A stretch of DNA of 64,000 bases from Leucobacter tenebrionis. GTDB taxonomy: Bacteria; Actinomycetota; Actinomycetes; Actinomycetales; Microbacteriaceae. Below, in pieces: positions 44,371 to 52,539 of this stretch. Position 1 is the stretch's first letter. Every line of letters begins with the position of its first letter. A model generated the notes under the pieces. The model was not told the DNA's origin, made no database searches, and was given only the letters and a program-made list of their open reading frames with translations. The position numbers and the translations under genes were made by a program. The stretch is from contig NZ_CP082322.1 in the NCBI RefSeq assembly GCF_019884725.1, forward strand, positions 1,426,001-1,490,000, read 5' to 3'.

Positions 44371-47300
44371 TCACTCCGTCTTGAGACCCGCGGGAGCGGG
44401 GGCGATCAGGATAGACCGCCCGCCGCTCCTGGGGGAGAAGCCTTCCGCAGCCGGGGGGACGGCTGGGGAAGATGCGGAAAGCTTCTCTGCGTCCTCGGGC
44501 GACTGGGGGACCCGAGGAGTCTGGGTGGTGCCGTCCTGGGCCTGGGCCTGGTCGGCTGGATCGGCGGAGCCTTCAGGATCGGTCGACCCCTCGGCATCGG
44601 CTGAGCCTGTCGGATCGGCGGAGCCCTCGGGATCGGCCGAACCCGCGGAATCAGCCGAAGCCTCGGAATCAGCCGAAGCCTCGGGATCCGCGGAGCCGGC
44701 TGGATCAGCCGATCCCGATCCGCCGTCGGCCGCTCCATCCGCCTCGCCGGTTCCGCCGTCGGGATCCTCGGCCGGGGGCTCCGCGGCGGCCGCGGGCGGC
44801 GCCGCCGGAGCCGCCGCCGCGGACGCCCTGAGCGGCGTCGCGCTCACCGTTCCGACCGCCCGAAGCTCGAAGCTGTGGCTCGGAGTGGCGCGGTAGCCCG
44901 AGTGCACCGACACCGCGATCACGTTCGTACCGGTGACGAGCAGCTCGCCGGGCACCGTGATCGTGACGGGGTTCGCGAGAGCGGTGGCGGCGTTGGGGGA
45001 GCTCGTCGCGTAGCTGCCGATCCCGGCCGGGTTCGCCGACACGTTCTTGCGCCCCACCTCGGTGCCGTTGACGTAGACCACGATGCCGTCGTCGGCCCGC
45101 GTGGTGATCTCCATCGAGGCGACACGGGTCGCGTCGGCGACCTCGAACGCCTTGCGGTAGAAGGAGGCGATGGGCTTCGGATCCGGCGCCGTCAGCGGCG
45201 TCGCGAGGCCAGTGTGCCCCCAGCCGAACGGAGCCGCACCCGTCGACCAGCCCGCCGTGTCGTAGCCGACCCCGGTCCAGGAGCCGATGGGCCCGGCCGG
45301 CCCGGTCGGGTTGAACAGGTAGGCCCAGGTCTCGCCGGTGCCCACGAGCGTGACGGTCTCGGGCTGCTGCTCGGCGAGCACTGCCGCCGTCGAGGCCGAC
45401 TTGTTGCCCGCGGCGTCGACCGCGCGCACGAAGTACTTCGCCGCGGCGTCTGCGGGCGGCAGCTTCGCCGTCGTGCCGGTGACCGTCGCGACCACACGAT
45501 CGTTGCGCAGCACCTCGTAGCCGGTGACGGCGGTGTTGTCACTCGCGGCCTGCCAGCTGAGCGAGACGGCCGTGGCATCGCTCTTCGCCGACAGGCCCGC
45601 CGGCGTTGCGGGCGCGGTGACGTCGCGCTGCCCCTGCCTCGTGAACCCGCTGGTCCACTGCCGCACGTAGCCGGCCCGCGTCGAGTACGACCAGTCGCCG
45701 CCCTGCCAGAGCGTGCCGTTCGAGTCGACCATCAGCGCCCATGATCCCGCGCCCCGGTGCGTGCTGAAGGCTCCGTTGAACTCCGTGACCCGCTGCCCGG
45801 TGGTCGCGCTCCACGCGCCGGTGCCGAAGATCGCGTCGGCCGAGGTCCACCCGGTGCCGATCTCGGGCCACTTCGTCTCGCCCTCGTACTGCGTCTCGAA
45901 GCAGTGGCACCCGCCGTAGACGACGCCGTTGTAGTCGTCGATGGCCTGGAAGTCGCCGCCGGCGTTGCCGACCGTCGTGCTCATCACCGAGAAGTCGTCG
46001 CGCGAGTAGCTGAAGAGCGAGTGCTCAGACCCGCCGAGCCACACCCGGTCGCCGACCTCCTTCACCGCCTGCTGGTAGCCGGTGCGGCCACCGCTGCGGT
46101 TCGAGAAGAGCACGTTCCAGGTGAACAGGTCGGTGTTCTGCGTCGAGAGCGCGGCGCCCTTGTCGGCCACACGCCCGCGCGAGGTGCTGAAGTAACCCGC
46201 GAAGTAGGCCCGGTCGCCCCGCTCGGAGGCGTCGACCGACATGACGGTGCCGTTGAACTCGGGGTTCCAGGTATCCGGGGTGCCGTCGGTCACGGAGAGC
46301 CGGCCCGCGGCCCGCATGTAGCGCTCCTGCGTGGTGGATCCGCCGGTGCCGTGGGTGAAGGAGCCGCCGACATACAGCCAGCCGTCCTGCACGTCGAGGG
46401 TGCGCACGAGCGGGAAGCCGCCGCTCAGGTAGTTGATGAGGCGGCCGGTGAACTGCGGATCGAGCTCGCCGGTGGTGCCGTCGATCACGGCGAGGCCGTT
46501 GCGAGGCTCGCCGTTCACCTCGGTGAAGAAGCCGCCGACCGCGATGCGGTTGCCGGGCAGCGCGGCGAGGGCGCGGATCGCGTTGTTGAATGTGGGCCGG
46601 AAGGCGGGGTCCCACTCCCCCGTGTCGCGATTGAACGCCGCGAGGTACGACTGCTGCTCCGCGCCGGCACCGGCCGCGGTCTTCTGCACCGTCGTGAAGT
46701 TGCCGCCCACGTACACCTTGCCGTTGTCCTCGGTGAACGCGGCCACCTCGTTGTTGCCCTCGATCGAGCTGGGGCCGTTGCCGAGCCCGGTCACGCTCCA
46801 GGGCTGCGGCAGCGCGAAGCTGTCGGCCACCGCGGTCGTGGTGACCGCGGGAGTGCCGGAATCGGGGATCGGCTTGAACACCTCACCGCTCATGAGCTTC
46901 GGCCTGATGTAGACCTGCGTGAAGGGCCTCGCGTACCCCGTCGAGGTGTCCTTCGACCAGAGGTAGCTCGTGGAAGCGGGGTTGCCGCGGATCTGCGACC
47001 CGAACCCGAAGCCCATCTTCCAGCCCTCGGTGCTGCCGGTCACGGTGCGCACTCGGTTGTACGAGCTGTCGCTGCCGAAGTCGCGCGTCTCGCCGCCGGT
47101 GCGGGTGCTGCCGTTGCCGAACTTGTACGCGGCGACGCGCTGCTTGTTGTTGAACTGCCACGTCCAGTCGGCGCGCGGACTCGCCAACGTGAAGGTCATG
47201 TCCTGCCAGGTGGTGCCCTGCTGGTTCGTGGCACGCACGAGACGGATGCCGTCGGGCAGATCCTTGATGGGGGCGCCGTTCGCGAGCTGGCCGATGAGCG

Positions 47301-47742
47301 TCGACGAAAGCTGCCGCGGTTGGAACGCCTCCGGGCCGGTCACGGCGCTGCGCACCTGCTCAGGAGTGCCCGATCCCGCATTCGCGATGCCCCAGCCGTC
47401 ACGGCCGCGACCGACGAGCACCCACCCGCCGCCAGCCCGCTCCTGATCGCAGTAGAACTGCTGGGCGCCGCCCATGGCCGAGGTCGCGATCCAGTACACG
47501 CCGCTCGGCGCGTTCGGGGTGACCTGCTTGATCTCCCAGCAGGACGCGGCAGCGGTCGCCTCGCTCAGCCCGTCGACGGGCGCCGGGCCCGCGGCGGCGG
47601 CCGGCATCGGGGCCGCGAGGGGGCCGGCGGCGAGCGCCGCGACGAGCGCGAGGCCCGCGGCGATCCTCCCCGTCATCCTGCGCGCAGAATGACGGGGGAA
47701 CCGCGCAGAACGGCGAAGTAACGGCGTACGATTCTCGAACAT
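44371..47742 (-). CDS. Secreted fibrinogen-like / propeller / Fn3 surface protein
   Basis: A 1,123-residue exported protein with a signal peptide ending near AAAA (~residue 50). Residues ~65-280 resemble a fibrinogen-related domain (SCWEIKQV, QQFYCDQERAGGGWVLVG). Residues ~300-700 form a beta-propeller-like repeat region (VYVGGNFTTV, IAVGGFFTEV, LYVGGSFTHG). A fibronectin-III domain (~710-790) and a jelly-roll-like domain (~800-970) follow. The C-terminal ~130 residues are Ala/Glu/Asp/Pro/Ser-rich with repeated S-A-D-P-E-G-like units, and no LPxTG or membrane anchor is visible. It is encoded in the exopolysaccharide operon between a small anchored protein and the CDP-alcohol enzyme, which suggests sugar binding or adhesion to the polymer it accompanies. 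Confidence 0.78.
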   Translation of the reverse strand: MFENRTPLLRRSARFPRHSARRMTGRIAAGLALVAALAAGPLAAPMPAAAAGPAPVDGLSEATAAASCWEIKQVTPNAPSGVYWIATSAMGGAQQFYCDQERAGGGWVLVGRGRDGWGIANAGSGTPEQVRSAVTGPEAFQPRQLSSTLIGQLANGAPIKDLPDGIRLVRATNQQGTTWQDMTFTLASPRADWTWQFNNKQRVAAYKFGNGSTRTGGETRDFGSDSSYNRVRTVTGSTEGWKMGFGFGSQIRGNPASTSYLWSKDTSTGYARPFTQVYIRPKLMSGEVFKPIPDSGTPAVTTTAVADSFALPQPWSVTGLGNGPSSIEGNNEVAAFTEDNGKVYVGGNFTTVQKTAAGAGAEQQSYLAAFNRDTGEWDPAFRPTFNNAIRALAALPGNRIAVGGFFTEVNGEPRNGLAVIDGTTGELDPQFTGRLINYLSGGFPLVRTLDVQDGWLYVGGSFTHGTGGSTTQERYMRAAGRLSVTDGTPDTWNPEFNGTVMSVDASERGDRAYFAGYFSTSRGRVADKGAALSTQNTDLFTWNVLFSNRSGGRTGYQQAVKEVGDRVWLGGSEHSLFSYSRDDFSVMSTTVGNAGGDFQAIDDYNGVVYGGCHCFETQYEGETKWPEIGTGWTSADAIFGTGAWSATTGQRVTEFNGAFSTHRGAGSWALMVDSNGTLWQGGDWSYSTRAGYVRQWTSGFTRQGQRDVTAPATPAGLSAKSDATAVSLSWQAASDNTAVTGYEVLRNDRVVATVTGTTAKLPPADAAAKYFVRAVDAAGNKSASTAAVLAEQQPETVTLVGTGETWAYLFNPTGPAGPIGSWTGVGYDTAGWSTGAAPFGWGHTGLATPLTAPDPKPIASFYRKAFEVADATRVASMEITTRADDGIVVYVNGTEVGRKNVSANPAGIGSYATSSPNAATALANPVTITVPGELLVTGTNVIAVSVHSGYRATPSHSFELRAVGTVSATPLRASAAAAPAAPPAAAAEPPAEDPDGGTGEADGAADGGSGSADPAGSADPEASADSEASADSAGSADPEGSADPTGSADAEGSTDPEGSADPADQAQAQDGTTQTPRVPQSPEDAEKLSASSPAVPPAAEGFSPRSGGRSILIAPAPAGLKTE

Positions 47743-47768
47743 CTTCGTTTCTCTTTCGGTGGGACGGC

Positions 47769-48440
47769 TCAGCAGGCCGGATCGTCGGGGAAGTCATGGC
47801 CCGTCACGCGCCAGACGTCATCGTCTCCGCGGGTGAGGGTGAAGCGGTGCAGCGCGCGGTTCGTGCTCGCCGCCTCGGCGGCGATGGGTTCGCCCTCGGA
47901 ATCGAGCACGCGCACCTGCGTCGCGTCGACGCAGCTGAGGGCGACGGCGCTGCGTTCGTCGTCGGCGACCTCGACGGTGGTCTTCTCGATCTTCGGGGCG
48001 CCCGAGATGCTCCAGCCGTTGACGACGAGTTCCTGCCACTGGGCCTCGAGCTCGGCGGCGTAGGCGTCGGCGGCGAACCCCTCGATCTGCTCGGCGAGCG
48101 CTCCGTCGTCCTCGCTCTCGGTGAGCGTCGTGCTGAGGGCGGCCGTGATGATGTCGCTCGCCGTGTCGTCGGTGATTGGGCCCGCACCCTCCGGGACGCC
48201 CGCAGTTTCAGGGGAGTTCGGCGCCTCGGAGGGTGCGGGGGTTTCGGTGGGCGACGGCTTCGCGTCACCCTGGTTCTGGGCCGCCTCGCTCGATGGGGAG
48301 GCGGGTCGGCCGGGCTGCGTCGCTCCGGCCGTTCCCAGCCAGATGCCGCCGCCGGCGAGGGCGAGCACCGCCGCGATGATCGCGGGCGGCAGCCACCTCC
48401 TGCGCGGGGGCCCGGCCGGGCCTGCTGATTCGCTGTTCAT
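47769..48440 (-). CDS. Membrane-anchored hypothetical protein
   Basis: A 223-residue protein with an N-terminal basic patch (PPRRRW), one membrane segment (~residues 17-35), a Pro/Ser/Glu-rich spacer and a soluble extracytoplasmic domain (~90-223) ending in WRVTGHDFPDDPAC. I do not recognise the domain; the length and FTLTRGDDDVWRVTG ending recall small NTF2/SnoaL-like accessory domains, but this is weak. It sits between the flippase and the fibrinogen-like protein on one strand and may aid export or assembly. Confidence 0.6.
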   Translation of the reverse strand: MNSESAGPAGPPRRRWLPPAIIAAVLALAGGGIWLGTAGATQPGRPASPSSEAAQNQGDAKPSPTETPAPSEAPNSPETAGVPEGAGPITDDTASDIITAALSTTLTESEDDGALAEQIEGFAADAYAAELEAQWQELVVNGWSISGAPKIEKTTVEVADDERSAVALSCVDATQVRVLDSEGEPIAAEAASTNRALHRFTLTRGDDDVWRVTGHDFPDDPAC

Positions 48441-48533
48441 GATGTCCCTGATTTCTGCGTTGGTGCCGGGCTGCGACCCGGCGGTGTGTGTCGGTGCCGA
48501 GCCGTGCGGCCCGACGGTGTGACCGGAGCTGTG

Positions 48534-50027
48534 TCACTCCGGTGGTCTGAGGGTGGTCAGTCTGAGGCGCGCGCGGCTCACGCGGCACCAGACCGCGAAG
48601 GCCATGACGCCGACGGCGGCCGCGACGCCGAGACCGGCGAGGGTGGGCCCGAGCACGAGCCGTGCGAGCAGGGCGGGGATCCCCACCGAGATCAGGCAGA
48701 CGGCGAAGGCGTAGAGGCCGGCGTTCGGTGCGAGGCGCAACCGCAGCACGAAGCGGATCTCGCACCACGCGAGCAGCGCGTCGATCACGCACGCGATCGT
48801 CCAGGCCCACGCGGCCCCCACGATGCCCCACGAGGCGACGAGCGGGGGGATCAGCGCGACGTTGACCGCGACGACGATCGTCTTGTTGACGGCGGCGAGG
48901 CCGCTGCGGCCGGCGGTGAGCAGGATCGTCTGCACGTTCCCGGCGAGGAAGGCGACGAGCGCCCCGAGGCACATGACCGCCAGCGTGGAGGCCCCCGCCG
49001 CGAAGTCGGGCCCGAGCACCGAGAGCGCGACGGGGGCGAAGATCGCGAGCAGCAGGAAGACCGGGGCGCTGAAGAGCACGAGCCACCCGGTGGCCGTGCG
49101 GTGCAGCTCGCGCACCTCGTGCTCGTCGCCGCGGTTCTGCATCCGGCTGAACAGCGGGGCGAAGACGACGCGGATCGCGGAGTCGACGATCATGCCCGCC
49201 GCCACGAAGCGGCTCGCCGCACCGTACACGCCCGCCGCGGCGGGGCCGGCGACGGCGCCGACGACGAGCACCGAGACCCACAGCAGCATCTGCTCGAGCG
49301 CCGCCGACACGACCCTGGGCCCGGCGAAGCCGAGGGTTCTGGTCGGCAGCTCGGTGGCGAAGAATCGGGCGTGTGCCTCGCCGCCGATCCCGCGCATCTG
49401 CCGCGAGACCACGACGAGCGCGAGCGCGAGCGCCGCCGCGACGGGCAGCGCCCAGGCCAGCACCACGCCGCTCAGGGTCAGCCCGAGCAGTGCGGCCGCG
49501 GCCACGGCCAGCAGCCGCACGGCGGGCAGCCCGACGCTGCCGATCAGCACGTACTCCGAGATCCTGCCGAGCGCCCGGCTCACCGCGAGAGCGGTGAGCA
49601 GCATGGCCGCGAACGGCAGGAACAGCGCGCTGATCCTCACCGCCGCGGGCAGCGGGTCTGCGGGATCCGCATCGGCTGCGATCCCCGCGCCGACCGCGAC
49701 CACCACCGCGCACACCGTGCCCGCCACCCCGGAGACCGCGATGAGGAACCAGGCGGTGGCGCGCACCTGCTGCGGCCGATCGTCCACGAGACGGGGCAGC
49801 AGCCACACGGCCGTCGAATCCATGCCGAAGCGCGCGAAGCCGAGCGCGATCATGAACACGGCGATCGCCTGCAGCACGATGCCCGAATCGGCGTCGCCGA
49901 GGCTGCGGGCGAGCACCACCACGAGCAGGAAGCCGAGCAGCGCACTCGTCGCCGAACCCGCGAAGCTCAGCACGCTCCGCCTGCCCAGGGCGCTCTGCTC
50001 GCGCACCGGCGCCGCGACAGCGGTCAT
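48534..50027 (-). CDS. Wzx-like polysaccharide flippase (MOP superfamily)
   Basis: A 497-residue integral membrane protein with about 12-14 hydrophobic segments and MOP/Wzx-type features: an N-terminal helix with LSFAGSATSALLGF and a mid-protein FAPLFSRM stretch. ATG 50027 overlaps the stop of the WecB-like gene by four bases (ATGA), so the two are translationally coupled. It should flip undecaprenyl-linked repeat units for the Wzy-like polymerase. An open frame continues upstream of the ATG, but that translation has no membrane character. Confidence 0.83.
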   Translation of the reverse strand: MTAVAAPVREQSALGRRSVLSFAGSATSALLGFLLVVVLARSLGDADSGIVLQAIAVFMIALGFARFGMDSTAVWLLPRLVDDRPQQVRATAWFLIAVSGVAGTVCAVVVAVGAGIAADADPADPLPAAVRISALFLPFAAMLLTALAVSRALGRISEYVLIGSVGLPAVRLLAVAAAALLGLTLSGVVLAWALPVAAALALALVVVSRQMRGIGGEAHARFFATELPTRTLGFAGPRVVSAALEQMLLWVSVLVVGAVAGPAAAGVYGAASRFVAAGMIVDSAIRVVFAPLFSRMQNRGDEHEVRELHRTATGWLVLFSAPVFLLLAIFAPVALSVLGPDFAAGASTLAVMCLGALVAFLAGNVQTILLTAGRSGLAAVNKTIVVAVNVALIPPLVASWGIVGAAWAWTIACVIDALLAWCEIRFVLRLRLAPNAGLYAFAVCLISVGIPALLARLVLGPTLAGLGVAAAVGVMAFAVWCRVSRARLRLTTLRPPE

Positions 50028-50788
50028 GCGGCTCTCACCGTCAGGCGCTGCCGCGCGAGCGCGGTGATGAACTGCACGTTGCCGACCAGGTATCGCTTCG
50101 CGAGGCGGCGCGGCTCGAGGCCCAGACGCCAGAACCACTCCAGACCGGCCTTGATCATCCACCGCGGGGCCCGCTTGTTCGAGCCGCTGAGCCAGTCGAA
50201 GAGCCCGCCGCAGGTCAGCACCGCGGGCGGCAGCAGATCCTCGTGCTGCTGCACCCAGCGCTCCTGCACGGGATCGCCCATGCCGACGAACAGGATCCCC
50301 GTGCCGTGGTCGGCGATGTCGGCCGCGATGCGGGGCACGTCGTCCTCCCCGAAGTAGCCGTGGTGCGTGCGGATCTGCACGCCGGGGATCCTGGCCCGCA
50401 GCCGCTCGGCGGCCGCCTCGGCCACCCCCTCGGCCGCGCCCAGGAAGTAGACCGGGATGTCGGCGTCGGCCGCCGCCCGCAGCACGGGCTCGGCGACGTC
50501 GGTGGTGGCGAGGCGCTCGGGCAGGTAGCGGCCGAGCAGGCGCGCGCCCCACACGATCGACTGACCGTCGGCGTAGGTGGTGTGCTCCTGGAGGAACCGC
50601 CGCAGCTCGGGATCCCTGCGCGCCAGATTGCACACGTGCGCGTTCACGCCCACCGCCACGTCCACACCCGGCCTGCGCGCCCAGTCGATCACCGTGTCGG
50701 CGAACGAGCGCTCGGTGAACGAGTCGACCGCCACACCCGCGACCTCGACCGCGGCGCTGCCGTGCGGATGGATGTTGAGATTCGACAT
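50024..50788 (-). CDS. WecB/TagA/CpsF family glycosyltransferase
   Basis: A 254-residue GT26-family protein with characteristic motifs: NAHVCNLARRDPELR, YADGQSIVWGARLLG, VYFLGAAEGVAE, HHGYFGEDD, FVGMGDPVQERWV and an RRLAKRYLVGN ending. These enzymes add the second sugar (often N-acetylmannosaminuronic acid- or ManNAc-type) to an undecaprenyl-pyrophosphate-linked primer. It lies three bases downstream of the priming glycosylphosphotransferase, matching the order of steps. Confidence 0.87.
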   Translation of the reverse strand: MSNLNIHPHGSAAVEVAGVAVDSFTERSFADTVIDWARRPGVDVAVGVNAHVCNLARRDPELRRFLQEHTTYADGQSIVWGARLLGRYLPERLATTDVAEPVLRAAADADIPVYFLGAAEGVAEAAAERLRARIPGVQIRTHHGYFGEDDVPRIAADIADHGTGILFVGMGDPVQERWVQQHEDLLPPAVLTCGGLFDWLSGSNKRAPRWMIKAGLEWFWRLGLEPRRLAKRYLVGNVQFITALARQRLTVRAA

Positions 50789-50791
50789 GAC

Positions 50792-52270
50792 TCAGTACGC
50801 TCCTTCGCGGTGCACCATGACGCGTGCCGTGCGCCACATGATCTGCAGGTCGTTCATCAGCGACCAGTTCTCGACGTAGCTGAGATCGAGCCGCACGCTC
50901 TCGTCCCACGAGAGGTCGCTGCGCCCGCTCACCTGCCACAGACCGGTGATGCCCGGCTTGACGTAGAGGCGCCGCACCACCGTGCCGTCGTACGCCGTGA
51001 CCTCGTCGGGCAGCGGCGGCCGAGGGCCGACCACGCTCATGTCGCCGCGCAGCACGTTCCAGAACTGCGGCAGCTCGTCGAGCGACAGCTTGCGCAGCAC
51101 GCTGCCGACGCGGGTGACGCGCGGATCCTGCCTCATCTTGAAGAGCGGGCCGGATCCCTCGTTCTGCCCTCGCAGCTCCTCGAGCCGGGCCTCGGCGTCG
51201 ACCGTCATCGTGCGGAACTTGTACATGCTGAAGCGGCGCCCGTCGCGCCCCACCCGCTGCTGCGAGAAGAACACGGGGCCCGGCGAATCGAGCTTGATGA
51301 GCAGCGCCAGCACCGGGGTGATCAGCGCGATCGCGGCGAGCGCGACCGCGGCGACGCTCACGTCGAGCCCGCGCTTGAGCAGGTGATGGCCGCCCTCGTA
51401 CGAGGGGATCTCGATCTGCAGCATCGGCAGGCCCTCGACCGGGCGGAACGAGATGCGCGGGCCGACCACGTCGGTGACCTGGTTCGACAGCACGAGATCC
51501 GCGGCCGTGCCCTCGAGGCGCCAGCTGAGCTCGCGCACGAACGACGGCGCGTTCTCGGGCTGACTCGCGACGATGATCGTGTCGGCGCCCGCCTGCGACG
51601 CCACCGCGGCCACCTGATCCGCACTGCCCCGCACCTGGTACCGGCGTCCGCCGACCACGAGCGGCCCGCGATCCGCACCGAACAGCGTCGCCGCGACCAC
51701 CTGGTAGCCGCTGCCGCGATCCGCCTGCAGCGTGCGGATCACGTACTCCACGTCGGCGCGCTCGCCCACCACCAGGGTGCGCGACGCGTAGTTGCCGATC
51801 CTGCGCTGCTCCCGCAGCCAGCGCCGCCACTCCCACCGCGAGAGCAGCAGCGCCACGAGCCCGATGGGCAGCGCGGCGAAGATCAGCACGCGGTCGCCGC
51901 TCCGGTCGGCGATGAGCACCGCGATGGCGACGGCGCCGAACGCGAGACCCGTGCCGTGCGCCACGCGCCGGTACTCGAGCGTGCCCGACCCCATGCAGCC
52001 GAGATCCCGACTGCGCATGACCGTGAGGGCGAGGCTCCACAGCGCCACGAGAGCGACCGAGACGATCGGCGTCGACGGCGTCATGCCCGTCAGCAGCGAC
52101 TGCAGCAGCAGCGCCGCGCCCACCGAGGAGAGGATCAGCACCGTGTCCGAGGCCCGCAGGTACCACCTGAAACTGCGCTCCCAGCGGCGCCGACGCTCCA
52201 GCGTCGGTGTGCGCCGAGGCGACATCGCCACCGCACCCGCGAACGCGTCCAGACCGCTCTCCACCAGCAT
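50792..52270 (-). CDS. Undecaprenyl-phosphate sugar phosphotransferase (WbaP/CpsE type)
   Basis: A 492-residue polyprenyl glycosylphosphotransferase. ATG 52270 is chosen for GGGGAG upstream. Four or five N-terminal membrane segments and a CoA-binding-like domain (~140-280) precede the catalytic bacterial sugar transferase domain: KRGLDVSVAA, KLDSPGPVFFSQQRVG, KFRTM, TRVGSVLRKLSLDELPQ, GDMSVVGPRPPLP and PGITGLWQVSGR. It starts exopolysaccharide synthesis by putting a sugar-1-phosphate on undecaprenyl phosphate. It heads a reverse-strand operon running to 43,650. Confidence 0.9.
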   Translation of the reverse strand: MLVESGLDAFAGAVAMSPRRTPTLERRRRWERSFRWYLRASDTVLILSSVGAALLLQSLLTGMTPSTPIVSVALVALWSLALTVMRSRDLGCMGSGTLEYRRVAHGTGLAFGAVAIAVLIADRSGDRVLIFAALPIGLVALLLSRWEWRRWLREQRRIGNYASRTLVVGERADVEYVIRTLQADRGSGYQVVAATLFGADRGPLVVGGRRYQVRGSADQVAAVASQAGADTIIVASQPENAPSFVRELSWRLEGTAADLVLSNQVTDVVGPRISFRPVEGLPMLQIEIPSYEGGHHLLKRGLDVSVAAVALAAIALITPVLALLIKLDSPGPVFFSQQRVGRDGRRFSMYKFRTMTVDAEARLEELRGQNEGSGPLFKMRQDPRVTRVGSVLRKLSLDELPQFWNVLRGDMSVVGPRPPLPDEVTAYDGTVVRRLYVKPGITGLWQVSGRSDLSWDESVRLDLSYVENWSLMNDLQIMWRTARVMVHREGAY

Positions 52271-52291
52271 GCCGACTCCCCTAGCTTGCAC

Positions 52292-52539
52292 TCCGTCGTG
52301 AATATCTGGAGTCAGGCTAGGAAGCGGACGGGCCTCCCCTGGGGCAAGTTACGCAAGCGCTACGCAGGGGTGCGCTCCGCGCGCCGCCGCTCCCTGAGCA
52401 CGTCGAGGGGAACGGTCCCTCCCGCTACGCAATCCTCCGCCGCGCCACAACTTCGGAGCTCACCAGTATTTCGGATCAGATCCCCGGGGTTCGGTCCGAA
52501 ATACTGGTGAGCTCCGAAATACGGGACGGCGCTCCGCAC
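52292..52539. other. Intergenic region with a 24-bp perfect inverted repeat
   Basis: Arms 52452-52475 and 52495-52518 are exact 24-base reverse complements around a 19-base spacer. It follows the reverse-strand LuxR-type gene (ending 52,540), so it is a natural terminator for it and separates it from the priming-transferase operon. The remaining bases probably hold that operon's promoter, but no clear -35/-10 pair is visible. Confidence 0.65.

Noticed and set aside
44560..44720. Repeat array in non-coding DNA
   Set aside because: The repeats are in frame and encode the S-A-D-P-type tail of the secreted protein.
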